From Paracoccus caeni (lineage in GTDB: Bacteria; Pseudomonadota; Alphaproteobacteria; Rhodobacterales; Rhodobacteraceae): a stretch of 64,000 bases of DNA. The notes beneath the pieces are model-generated. The model was not told where the DNA came from, searched no databases, and was given only the letters and a program-made list of their open reading frames with translations. The stretch lies in contig NZ_JAEPRQ010000002.1 of assembly GCF_016629665.1 (NCBI RefSeq), positions 496,001 through 560,000 of the forward strand, given 5' to 3'. The translations under genes were made by a program, and so were the position numbers. The stretch's first letter is position 1. Each line of letters starts with the position of its first letter. Positions 57,044 to 64,000 of this stretch are shown piece by piece.

Positions 57044-58927
57044 ATGGCGAGATCAGCAGTGGTGGGCCGACTTCGCGTTGGCCTGTCGGTCGATCAGAAA
57101 GAGTTCCAGCGCGGCATGGCCGAAGCGCGGACGGGGATCCAGCGCTTCAGCGGCGAGGTCAACCGCCGCCTCGGCGCGCTTGGCGATTTGCCGGGCGTGC
57201 GCTCGCTGCAGGACAGGCTCGGCGGCATCGGAAAGAATCTTGGCGCGGCGATCGCGACGGCAGCCGCGACCGCCACCGTCGCACTAGCCGGGCTGTCGGC
57301 GGCAGCGATCAATGCGGCCGGTGAGATCCAGAACCTGTCCCGCATGGCCAACGCCACGCCCGAAGAGTTCCAGGGCTGGGCCGCGGGTGCGCGCACCGTC
57401 GGCATCGAGCAGGAAAAGCTGTCGGACATCCTGAAAGACATGAACGATCGCGTCGGCGACTTCATCTCGACCGGCGGCGGTCCGATGAAGGATTTCTTCG
57501 AAGTGGTCGCGCCGAAAGTCGGGGTAACGGCGGATCAGTTCCGCAAACTGTCCGGACCGAAAGCCCTGCAACTCTATGTCGACACACTCGAAAAGGCGAA
57601 CCTGAACCAGCAGGATATGACCTTCTACATGGAGGCTATCGCCTCGGACAGCACGTTGCTGCTGCCGCTGCTGCGAGACGGCGGCAAGGCCATGGGGGAA
57701 TATGCCGCCCGGGCCGAAGAGCTTGGCGCGGTGATGAGCAACCGCACCGTCAAATCGCTGGCCGGCATGAAGCTGGCCCTTGGCGAGGTCGGCATGGTCA
57801 TGCGCGGCGTGCGCAACTCGCTCGGTGCTGCCTTCGCGCCCACCGCTACATACACCTCGCCCTTGCGTATGTATGAGGAGGCCACGACGCCGATCTTCAT
57901 CCTGCCCGGCGCGCAGGCGGAGGATGGTGGAACGGCCCGGCCGGGACGATATGATCTCGGGCTGGTCACAGATCACCGGCAGGCTCAGTACGTCGCGGCC
58001 ATCATGGGCCGGCGCACCCGCATGCAGCGGAGTTGGTCGGGCGTCCTGCCGGGTCAGGCATTTGATCTTGTCGCCCTATCGGTGATGCAGCTTGACCTTC
58101 CTGCCCCCTATCTGAGCCGCAGCGGGATTTATGAGGTCGAGATGATTCATCCCGGATTTGACCCGATCGGCCTGGAAGGGTCCGCTATGCGGTGCCCGGT
58201 TTCGCTACGCGAGACCTCGCCCGCAATCTATGCATGGAACCCGGCGACCGACGAACAGGATGTTACGATCGAAGCTTTCGACCCTGACGTGAAGGGGGTC
58301 AAACCACCGGAGAATGTGACCCTGCTCAGCGACGCATCGACCGTCATGACGTCCGGAGACACCACGATCGCGCGCATCCGGTTTTCTTTCGATCCGTCCC
58401 CCTCAAGCTCAACGCTTGGATATGGGTGGGAATATCGCCAGGGGAGCGATCCGTGGCAGGCAGGCGGCTCGGTCGAAAGCGACGTTGTCGATGGTGCCGG
58501 AAAGGTGTTCGGCTATCTCGCTCCGGTCGAACTGGGCAAACCATATCAGATACGGGTTTGGACGATCGCACCGTCTGGCACCTCAGAACAGGTCGTTGCG
58601 GGGCCGATCACGGCATCTGCCGGAGCATTTCTCGCACCCGCCCCGACACCTATCAGCGCGATCGGTGGTACCGGGCAGATCGCGGTCACTTTCAGGTCGC
58701 CGAACAATTCGCATTACCGTGCGATGGAAATCTACGTCGCCGATGTCGACAACGCCGGCGCCGCGGTTCTGCTCCTGGGTCCGATCTACGGATCGGCCAA
58801 TGCCGCGGTGACCGAGGTCCATACCGGCCTCGGGCCCGGGGCTACCCGGTATTACTTCGCGCGCTCGATCGACAGAAACGGGAACCCGTCGACCTTCAGC
58901 GCCAGCATCAGCGCCACCACCACCTAA
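57044..58927 (+). CDS. Tape measure N-terminus fused in frame to tail-tip protein C-terminus (deletion junction)
   Basis: A 627-residue chimera. Residues 1 to about 265 are a tape measure protein beginning (RLRVGLSVDQKEFQRGMAEA, then helical and SDILKDMNDRVGDFISTGGG), here far too short. At about residues 266-272, without a stop, the sequence becomes the end of a central tail-fibre/tip (J-like) protein: LRMYEEATTPIFILPGAQAE, GRYDLGLVTDHRQAQYVAAI, and two fibronectin-III-like modules near 420-625. Most of the tape measure and the distal tail genes (M, L, K, I and most of J equivalents) appear deleted at about 57836-57853. The product is unlikely to build a working tail. Confidence 0.85.
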   Translation: MARSAVVGRLRVGLSVDQKEFQRGMAEARTGIQRFSGEVNRRLGALGDLPGVRSLQDRLGGIGKNLGAAIATAAATATVALAGLSAAAINAAGEIQNLSRMANATPEEFQGWAAGARTVGIEQEKLSDILKDMNDRVGDFISTGGGPMKDFFEVVAPKVGVTADQFRKLSGPKALQLYVDTLEKANLNQQDMTFYMEAIASDSTLLLPLLRDGGKAMGEYAARAEELGAVMSNRTVKSLAGMKLALGEVGMVMRGVRNSLGAAFAPTATYTSPLRMYEEATTPIFILPGAQAEDGGTARPGRYDLGLVTDHRQAQYVAAIMGRRTRMQRSWSGVLPGQAFDLVALSVMQLDLPAPYLSRSGIYEVEMIHPGFDPIGLEGSAMRCPVSLRETSPAIYAWNPATDEQDVTIEAFDPDVKGVKPPENVTLLSDASTVMTSGDTTIARIRFSFDPSPSSSTLGYGWEYRQGSDPWQAGGSVESDVVDGAGKVFGYLAPVELGKPYQIRVWTIAPSGTSEQVVAGPITASAGAFLAPAPTPISAIGGTGQIAVTFRSPNNSHYRAMEIYVADVDNAGAAVLLLGPIYGSANAAVTEVHTGLGPGATRYYFARSIDRNGNPSTFSASISATTT

Positions 58928-58940
58928 ATCGGAGAGCAAG

Positions 58941-60575
58941 ATGGCTATGCCCGTCTATAGTCTGCCTGTTGCAAACGGGCAGGCCACGAAGCAGTCGCAT
59001 GACAGCGAGATGAACCGTGTCATCGCGGAGATCCTTGCCCGCTCTGCCAAAGCCTTCTTCAGCCGCAATTCCGCCGCCGAATTCGGCCAAGCCAATCTGC
59101 CGACGCAGCTGGGCCTGATCACCACGATCGAGGGCGACTGGATCGCCTCGCGGGCCCCTGGCCTCTTCGCAGACGATCCGCTCTTCGCGCCCGACGATCC
59201 GGATTCTCCGACCAATGGCCCATGGTGGGGCGTTCGCGCACGCGTGCCGACCAGTCAGCTCTTCGAGCGGGTGCTGCCCGAGGCCGAACCCGAGAACGGC
59301 GGGATGGTGCCGCTGATCGCCGCCGGTGAACGGGTGCTGATGTGGGTCGATGAGGATGGCAATGTCGCTGGTCACGGCCTGGCGGCGGGAACAGTCGATG
59401 TCGAGGGCACCGAGCCCTCCTATGTCCCGATCCTCGCAGCTGGTGAACAGGTGTTCATGTGGCTTCACGATGGGGAGGTGATGTTTCCGGGCAAGGCCGC
59501 GCCGGATCCTGCACAGGACGCGGCGTTCACCTATTCAGACAACAACAACCTGCACCGCTGGCGCACCGCCATCAGCAAGGTCGAGCTGGGCGAGCCCGGC
59601 GCCAAGGCCAAGATCGCGTTGATCGGCGACAGCTGGATCGAACAGGCGCCGATCCCGCGCGCGCTCTACAACCTGCTGGCCAAGGATTACGAGATGGCCG
59701 GCGGCGGCTTCCGGTCCGGCGTCCAGCACTTTGAATTCGTGCCGGGCGTGACGTGGACCGCCACCGGCTGGGATCAGACCGACGGCTCCAATCAGTCTGT
59801 CTTTCCCTATGGGGCGGGGCCGGACGGCAACTCGACCTGGACCACGGGCACCACGGCGGCGATCCAGTATCTCGACTTTGAGGCCACCGATATTCAGATC
59901 GTCTATCGCCACCACGGTGGCAGCTTCCGCTACTCGATCGACGGCGGCGCTTATGTCGAGGTGGTCTGCAACAACTCGCAGAGCCGAGCGGTCATCAACA
60001 TTTCCGGTCTGGCCGACGGGCCGCACAGTCTGCGCCTCGATGTGACCAATAACACCGGCGGTGGCACCGTCGTCATCGACTACATCTACACGACCCGCGC
60101 GCCGGTCGCGGGCGTCCAGGTGCTCAAGCTCGGCAATGGCGGCACGGCGGGCTTCTGGGTCAAGAACTATACCCAATACCTGACCACGCCGCTGGCCGAG
60201 ATGCAGCCTGATGTCGTCGTGGTCGTCCTCGGCACGAATGATTACCGCAGCGCCAATTCCCCGCCCTCGGTCTATGTCGAGGCTCTGCAGCAGATCGTGG
60301 ACGCCTGCCACCTGGCGGTGCCGGATATCGGCTTTGTGTTCGTCGTGCCCTCGGAATCGCAGGGGCCTGCGGTCACGCCGCTGGCGGATTACCGGGATGC
60401 GCTTTGGAACTGGGCGATCCCGCGCGGTCATCAGGTGATCTCGCTGCTGGATCGCTGGCCCGGTTTCCCGACCGCCAATGCGGCCGGTCTGTGGCGCGAC
60501 CAGTCCCATGTCAGCGATCCGCTGGGCGCGACCATGATTGCCAAAACCCTTGTCGAACTGAGCTTGAAAGGCTGA
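58941..60575 (+). CDS. Tailspike/fibre with SGNH esterase domain
   Basis: A 544-residue protein. N-terminal ~180 residues form a tail-attachment and linker region with two similar segments (GGMVPLIAAGERVLMWVDED near 120-140 and YVPILAAGEQVFMWLHDGEV near 161-180). The rest is an SGNH/GDSL hydrolase: LIGDSW with Ser231, VLGTND near 431-434 and the Asp-His pair in RDQSHVSD (520, 523). Phage SGNH domains remove acetyl groups from surface polysaccharides. It is probably the receptor-processing spike. It has a GGAGAG site and begins 13 bp after the chimera gene. Confidence 0.85.
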   Translation: MAMPVYSLPVANGQATKQSHDSEMNRVIAEILARSAKAFFSRNSAAEFGQANLPTQLGLITTIEGDWIASRAPGLFADDPLFAPDDPDSPTNGPWWGVRARVPTSQLFERVLPEAEPENGGMVPLIAAGERVLMWVDEDGNVAGHGLAAGTVDVEGTEPSYVPILAAGEQVFMWLHDGEVMFPGKAAPDPAQDAAFTYSDNNNLHRWRTAISKVELGEPGAKAKIALIGDSWIEQAPIPRALYNLLAKDYEMAGGGFRSGVQHFEFVPGVTWTATGWDQTDGSNQSVFPYGAGPDGNSTWTTGTTAAIQYLDFEATDIQIVYRHHGGSFRYSIDGGAYVEVVCNNSQSRAVINISGLADGPHSLRLDVTNNTGGGTVVIDYIYTTRAPVAGVQVLKLGNGGTAGFWVKNYTQYLTTPLAEMQPDVVVVVLGTNDYRSANSPPSVYVEALQQIVDACHLAVPDIGFVFVVPSESQGPAVTPLADYRDALWNWAIPRGHQVISLLDRWPGFPTANAAGLWRDQSHVSDPLGATMIAKTLVELSLKG

Positions 60576-60578
60576 ACC

Positions 60579-61322
60579 ATGAAAACGCGCGTCCTCGACA
60601 TCGGAAACATCGCTCTGCCCGGCACCGGCTATCCGCCGCTGGCGGCCTTCAAGATCCCGTTTCGCCCGCAGCTGGCCGGGGCTTTCTTCCTCGGCAGCGG
60701 CAGAGAGGTCGGGTTGACCGACTGGTCGGGCAAGACAAGCGGCGCGGTCGCTGTCGGCTCACCGTTGTGGGAAGAAGGTTATGCCGAGCTGAGCGGCGCC
60801 AACTACCTGCAGACCGGCGTGCCCGAGACGACGTTCATGACGCTGGTGGCGTGTGTGCGCAGCCTGACCAACTCGGAATCGGCTTTCATCGGTGGATGGG
60901 GCGGGCCGGGCAATGCCGGCGTCGCATTGGTGCGTTTTGCCACCAATGATCGGATCGCAGGGCTGGCCGGTCTCAGCAACGATACCCACCAGACCGTCAA
61001 TGCGAACGGCCCGATCATGAACCAATGGGCGATCTGTTCGCTGAAGGTCGGCGGCAGCAATATCTGGATCGAGAACCACAGCAGCGGCCAGACCTCCGGC
61101 GTCATCGACTACCCTGCTGGCCTGTCGCGAAAGATCAGCGCGAACGCGCATCCGCTTCGCCTCGGGCGCGGCTACACGCCGTCCTATGTAAACCCGGTGC
61201 AGATCAACAGCGCCCTGATGTACAACGCCAGTCTGACAATCACCGACACTCGCGAGGCCGCGCACCTGGTGCATGGTTATGCACAGCGCAGCCTCGGAAT
61301 CGATATCCCGTTTGTGACCTGA
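60579..61322 (+). CDS. Accessory fibre/lectin-like phage protein
   Basis: A 247-residue protein, starting 3 bp after the spike gene. Strand-rich with WEEGYAELSGANYLQTGVPE, MTLVACVRSLTNSES, MNQWAICSLKVGGSNIWIEN and HPLRLGRGYTPSYVNPVQ, a LamG/concanavalin-like pattern often found in phage adhesins. It may bind surface sugars or serve as a chaperone for the spike. Fold assignment is by pattern only. Confidence 0.6.
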   Translation: MKTRVLDIGNIALPGTGYPPLAAFKIPFRPQLAGAFFLGSGREVGLTDWSGKTSGAVAVGSPLWEEGYAELSGANYLQTGVPETTFMTLVACVRSLTNSESAFIGGWGGPGNAGVALVRFATNDRIAGLAGLSNDTHQTVNANGPIMNQWAICSLKVGGSNIWIENHSSGQTSGVIDYPAGLSRKISANAHPLRLGRGYTPSYVNPVQINSALMYNASLTITDTREAAHLVHGYAQRSLGIDIPFVT

Positions 61323-61329
61323 GTTGGGA

Positions 61330-61605
61330 ATGCTGGAAGCGCTGCGGGATTTCTGGGCCATCATCATGGCCTTCATCGGGCTTGGCGTCTGGCTCGTCAG
61401 AATGGAGGCCAAGATGGGAACCAACTCCAAAGACATCGCGCGTCTCGAAAAGCAGATCGAGCGCGAACGCCTCGATACCCGTGAAAAGCTGGAGGATCTG
61501 ACCGACATGATGCGTGAGCAAAACCGCGACATCAAAATCCTGCTCGGGCGCGGGCACATTCAGCACTGGGATGACCGCACGCAGCCGCCTGGTCGGGGAA
61601 GGTAG
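61330..61605 (+). CDS. Membrane-anchored coiled-coil phage protein
   Basis: A 91-residue protein with one N-terminal membrane helix (LRDFWAIIMAFIGLGVWLV) and a charged coiled coil (KDIARLEKQIERERLDTREK, DLTDMMREQNRDIKIL). This layout is shared by small phage proteins near lysis cassettes, for example XhlA-like haemolysin or accessory lysis proteins. The ATG at 61330 is preferred to the TTG at 61324. The role in lysis is inferred. Confidence 0.62.
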   Translation: MLEALRDFWAIIMAFIGLGVWLVRMEAKMGTNSKDIARLEKQIERERLDTREKLEDLTDMMREQNRDIKILLGRGHIQHWDDRTQPPGRGR

Positions 61606-61777
61606 CTGACGCCGTAACGCTGAAATGCGGGGGAAGCCTTAACGACCGGGTGAACAATCCAACGGACAGAGCTAGACTGTGCGCGAATGGCGCGCCGTAA
61701 GTTTACAGGAGAAGTTCGGAAACCCAAAAAAAGTGTATATTTTTTCAAGGCTGTAATTTAGTCGCTGTTTTTGCATC

Positions 61778-61807
61778 TTGCACTTCATTATCTAGTGATT
61801 TTCTATA
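61778..61807 (+). promoter_or_regulatory. Candidate promoter for the AT-rich cargo gene
   Basis: TTGCAC (61778-61783) and TTCTAT/TCTATA (61801-61807) have a 17-18 nt spacer. The surrounding DNA (61700-61810) is AT-rich compared with the prophage. The gene begins 42 bp on. Confidence 0.45.
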
Positions 61808-61849
61808 GGCGAAGATGCCGCGTCCTGAGGGGGGCAAGTTTCTCGCATC

Positions 61850-62425
61850 GTGTATTTAACGGGTCTGACTAAATTGAACCTTCGACATAATTTTACCGAG
61901 ATCTTGCTTCCGGCAATCTTGGCTGCGGCAGTGATGTCGCCATCGTATGTGCAGCCTCTTTGGTCCCAGGCGCCAGAGAGAGCTAATCTAGCTGATAGCG
62001 ATGAATCTATACGGAGATTAGAGGATGCCGTCCAACTGAGGAAAGGCGGTTCATCGGGTGATGTGAATAGCTATGAAGGTCTATGGCTTGATCTTCATCG
62101 CAAGATGGAAATATTAGAAATCAAGCCATTGAATGGGAGCCAGCTTCAGGTAGATTACGTGAGAATAGAATATCGCAACTTTGCTAGTGCGCAACCAACC
62201 AGAGGGTCGATTGTGGGCGAGCTTATTGGCGGGCGTCTACTTTTAGAAAGAGATACTGGAACTTTTGTGATGTTCCTCAGCCCTGAGAAGGGTGTGTTGG
62301 GAAGCTATGGAGCAGGGACATATTTGCCTGTTGCTTATGAAGGCGATTACACAAAACTTTTGGATATACGTGCGTCGGGGAAATTTAGAGAAATGTTACA
62401 AGGACTTGGAATAGAGCCAGAGTGA
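61850..62425 (+). CDS. AT-rich cargo protein of unknown function with N-terminal membrane segment
   Basis: A 191-residue protein, start GTG at 61850. Near the N-terminus, TEILLPAILAAAVMSPSYVQ forms a signal or anchor. The remainder is soluble and mixed (VNSYEGLWLDLHRKMEILEI, YVRIEYRNFASAQPTRG, LLLERDTGTFVMFLSPEKG). Its codon use is clearly AT-richer than every neighbour (for example ttagaaagagatactgga), a sign of recent transfer. It lies between fibre and lysis genes and has its own candidate promoter, so it is a moron, possibly for lysogenic conversion. No family recognised. Confidence 0.6.
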   Translation: MYLTGLTKLNLRHNFTEILLPAILAAAVMSPSYVQPLWSQAPERANLADSDESIRRLEDAVQLRKGGSSGDVNSYEGLWLDLHRKMEILEIKPLNGSQLQVDYVRIEYRNFASAQPTRGSIVGELIGGRLLLERDTGTFVMFLSPEKGVLGSYGAGTYLPVAYEGDYTKLLDIRASGKFREMLQGLGIEPE

Positions 62426-62632
62426 CCAAAAATAGATACGTTATTAGTGTGGCAAGACTGACGAACCCCGTTGTCGACATGATGGCAAATAATTGACGTC
62501 ACGCACCGTGACGGCTAATGCGCCGGTTGGCGATGGCGTATCAGCGTATTTTAATCGCCGCGCCTTCCGTGTCCGAAGACGCAGCTACCGGCCCTCCGTC
62601 TCCAGAGTGAAGTCGATGATACCGCAGGCGGC

Positions 62633-62827
62633 TTATTTTCGCGTCAGAATCTTGGTGAGGCGCTCCAACTCAGCGATCGTCTCGTCATAGCTGGTGCCGG
62701 ACTTGGGATATTCCGCCCTTAGCATGCGGTAGAACGCCAGTTGCTTTGGCAGGTCCTCGAGCGGGTAGGTTCCAGACCAATATCGCCCGGTCAGGGTGAA
62801 TGTCTTGTCGTCGTGAGTCGCCTTCAT
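62633..62827 (-). CDS. Small hypothetical protein, leftward
   Basis: A 64-residue protein (MKATHDDKTFTLTGRYWSGT, then YPLEDLPKQLAFYRMLRAEY) with a helical C-terminus SYDETIAELERLTKILTRK. The ATG at 62827 has an AAGG site. It is transcribed against the late genes. The preceding 62426-62632 stretch has no gene but a small inverted repeat (62499-62515). No family is recognised. Confidence 0.6.
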   Translation of the reverse strand: MKATHDDKTFTLTGRYWSGTYPLEDLPKQLAFYRMLRAEYPKSGTSYDETIAELERLTKILTRK

Positions 62828-62907
62828 GGCGGCCTTCTGCACGGTCCGCTCCGAACCAGCAACCCACACCCGCCCGCCTCGCGCGGGCTTTTTTCATGGA
62901 GATACCG

Positions 62908-63543
62908 ATGACTGCCGTGATGAACGCGGTGCGCGCGCAGCAAGCGCGCTGCGCCGCCTTGGGCTTCTGGCCCGGCCCGATTGATGGAATTGACGGCCCG
63001 CGCACCCGCGCCGCCTATGCCGCCGCTCTGGCGGCGCAGAAGGCCAAAGGCTTGCCGTTCCGCCATCCGACAGGGATCACACGGATCCATTGGCACTGGA
63101 CCGGTGGCGGGCATGAGCCGAACGCCACCGATCTGAAGGCCTATCACGCGCTGATCGACGGCGCGGGCAAAGTGCGCTGGCCGGTTGATCCGACCACGTC
63201 GCGCTCGCACACGTTGAATGCCAACAGCGGCGCCATTGGACTGTCAATCTGCGCGATGGCCGGGGCGAAAGAGCGCCCCTTCACGTGGGGCAAGGCACCG
63301 ATCACCGCGCAGCAGGTGTCCACACTGGTCCGCGAGACGGCCCGTCTGTGCCGTGTCTATGACATTCCGCTGTCGCGCTGGTCCGTGCTGTCGCACGCCG
63401 AGATCCAGCCGAGCCTTGGCGTCACCCAGAAGAACAAATGGGACATCACCGTCCTGCCCGGCATGTCCGGCCCGGCCGATCCCATCACTGTCGGCGACCG
63501 TCTGCGCGAGATGGTCCGCTGCGAACTGTTCGCGCTTTCCTGA
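62908..63543 (+). CDS. Phage endolysin (N-acetylmuramoyl-L-alanine amidase)
   Basis: A 211-residue lysin. N-terminal peptidoglycan-binding domain (residues about 8-45: RCAALGFWPGPIDGIDGPRT) precedes an Amidase_2-like zinc domain: His61/His63 in RIHWHWTGG, His163 in LSHAEIQPS and Asp179 in NKWDI, plus DLKAYHALIDGAGK and GAIGLSICAMAG. It cuts the amide between muramic acid and L-alanine. The ATG at 62908 has a GGAG site; upstream starts lack support. A holin-like gene follows 13 bp on. Confidence 0.87.
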   Translation: MTAVMNAVRAQQARCAALGFWPGPIDGIDGPRTRAAYAAALAAQKAKGLPFRHPTGITRIHWHWTGGGHEPNATDLKAYHALIDGAGKVRWPVDPTTSRSHTLNANSGAIGLSICAMAGAKERPFTWGKAPITAQQVSTLVRETARLCRVYDIPLSRWSVLSHAEIQPSLGVTQKNKWDITVLPGMSGPADPITVGDRLREMVRCELFALS

Positions 63544-63556
63544 AAGGAGCCTGACC

Positions 63557-63775
63557 ATGAAAACAACACTTGCAAACCAACTGTCGGCACTGCCGACCAA
63601 CAAGCTGCTGACCGGCTCGGGCGTTGGCTCGATTGTCAGCACGGCATGGGCCGAGGTCATGGCCTCTTATGCGCCGAGTCTGGCGGGGCCGGGGATGTCG
63701 GCGCTGGTCGGCTTCGTCGCGGCAATCGCGATCGGGTATTTTGTGCCTGATCGGGTGAACACGCCTGCGGAATAG
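63557..63775 (+). CDS. Holin-like small membrane protein
   Basis: A 72-residue protein with two hydrophobic segments: a short one near 22-38 (VGSIVSTAWAEVMASYAP) and a strong one near 46-64 (MSALVGFVAAIAIGYFVPD). An AAAGGAG site precedes the ATG. Position directly after the endolysin and its size fit a holin, which permeabilises the inner membrane to release the endolysin; homology is not secure. It is the last clear phage gene in the window. Confidence 0.7.
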   Translation: MKTTLANQLSALPTNKLLTGSGVGSIVSTAWAEVMASYAPSLAGPGMSALVGFVAAIAIGYFVPDRVNTPAE

Positions 63776-63847
63776 GTAGTTCTCGCGCGAAGCTTCCGTC
63801 TTCACTGCGAGGCCTTACATGAGGAATTCATCTTTGACGCTCAATCC

Positions 63848-64000
63848 CTAGCATGGCTCAATGTCACTTTCAGGCACTGACCGGCTAGGGTCCGTTCTCG
63901 GGGATGTCCAACACTCATGTGCGCGGTTAAGCTGCTCCTGGATGATTGGACATGCTTCAGAGATGCCACCCAACGCGACTATATAGCTTGGGGCGGCGTC
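63848..64000 (-). CDS. Possible 3' end of a leftward gene running off the window
   Basis: The minus strand has an open frame from the window edge to a TAG at 63850-63848 (about 50 codons; contains SYIVALGGISEACPIIQEQL). No family is recognised, and it is too short to judge. No repeat of the tRNA-Trp 3' end is present here, so it cannot be said whether it is phage or host DNA. Confidence 0.25.
   Translation of the reverse strand, partial: DAAPSYIVALGGISEACPIIQEQLNRAHECWTSPRTDPSRSVPESDIEPC

Larger units (their letters stand above)
35918..63775. mobile_element. Lambda-like siphophage prophage next to tRNA-Trp (left end at tRNA; right end not resolved)
   Basis: All genes from the integrase (35988) to the holin-like gene (63557-63775) are phage or phage-cargo genes in the classical order: integrase and early leftward operon, immunity switch, rightward early genes, cargo, terminase, head, tail, fibres and lysis. 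Relatives are the lambda/GpA-terminase type found in Rhodobacteraceae. The element is about 28 kb in the window. A large in-frame loss in the tail genes (see 57044-58927) implies it can no longer form a normal tail. A repeat of the tRNA 3' end is not found between 63.5 and 64.0 kb, so the right boundary may be outside the window. Confidence 0.92.

Noticed and set aside
62493-62690. A 65-codon rightward frame
   Set aside because: No ribosome site, arginine-rich composition without domains, and it overlaps the end of a better-supported leftward gene.
63776-64000. Right attachment site of the prophage
   Set aside because: No stretch matches the 3' part of tRNA-Trp over more than a few bases.

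Overview
The window is high-GC DNA with dense, overlapping genes. It looks like the chromosome of an alphaproteobacterium of the Rhodobacteraceae, most likely Paracoccus or a close relative. Support for this is the C4-pathway 5-aminolevulinate synthase (hemA), an alphaproteobacterial-type aconitase, DUF1127 and GFA-family genes, Rhodobacter-type phage genes, and three sites that fit the alphaproteobacterial general-stress sigma (EcfG) promoter pattern GGAAC-N16/17-CGTT. The genus is inference; no rRNA is present.

Left part (1-35.9 kb) is ordinary host chromosome: a truncated M19 dipeptidase, a RodZ-like membrane HTH protein, hemA, an M20 peptidase, a DMT exporter, the argO/argP exporter-regulator pair, yebC, a DUF1127 protein, an SLC13 permease, a YmdB-like phosphodiesterase, acetyltransferases, a degenerate metallo-beta-lactamase-fold protein with an EcfG-type promoter, an alcohol dehydrogenase, a thioesterase, a 3-hydroxyisobutyrate dehydrogenase-like enzyme, a penicillin-acylase family protein lacking its catalytic serine, yciB, an EamA transporter, an ankyrin protein, a DUF1223 protein, acnA, a cysteine-synthase-like enzyme, a complete ferric-iron ABC importer operon, glyoxalase/VOC/GFA genes, a CatB-like acetyltransferase, a DUF892 stress protein with an EcfG-type promoter, an ABC exporter, an acyl-CoA thioesterase, a cold-shock protein and tRNA-Trp(CCA).

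Right part (about 35.92-63.8 kb) is a lambda-like siphophage prophage next to tRNA-Trp. Its left arm is one leftward operon running from a strong promoter at 41.5 kb through early genes, an HNH nuclease and an MT-A70 methyltransferase to a tyrosine integrase pointing at the tRNA. A compact switch (41.5-42.25 kb) has a small XRE repressor, a Cro-like protein and four copies of a near-palindromic operator, three of them placed between -35 and -10 elements. The rightward early genes follow, including a cluster of iteron-like repeats and a gene that reads through a -1 frame change. Next come three leftward cargo genes, each ended by nearly the same hairpin; one of them is a second DUF892 gene with its own EcfG-type promoter.

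The late module is terminase small and large subunits, gpW, portal, a protease-scaffold-capsid fusion, a cement-like protein, head-tail and tail proteins, a tail-assembly chaperone pair joined by a lambda-type G GGA AAG frameshift site, an esterase tailspike, an accessory fibre, and lysis genes. The tape measure gene is fused in frame to the end of a tail-tip (J-like) protein. The remainder of the tape measure and the whole distal tail module are therefore missing, and the prophage is probably defective. No right attachment site is visible before position 64000.
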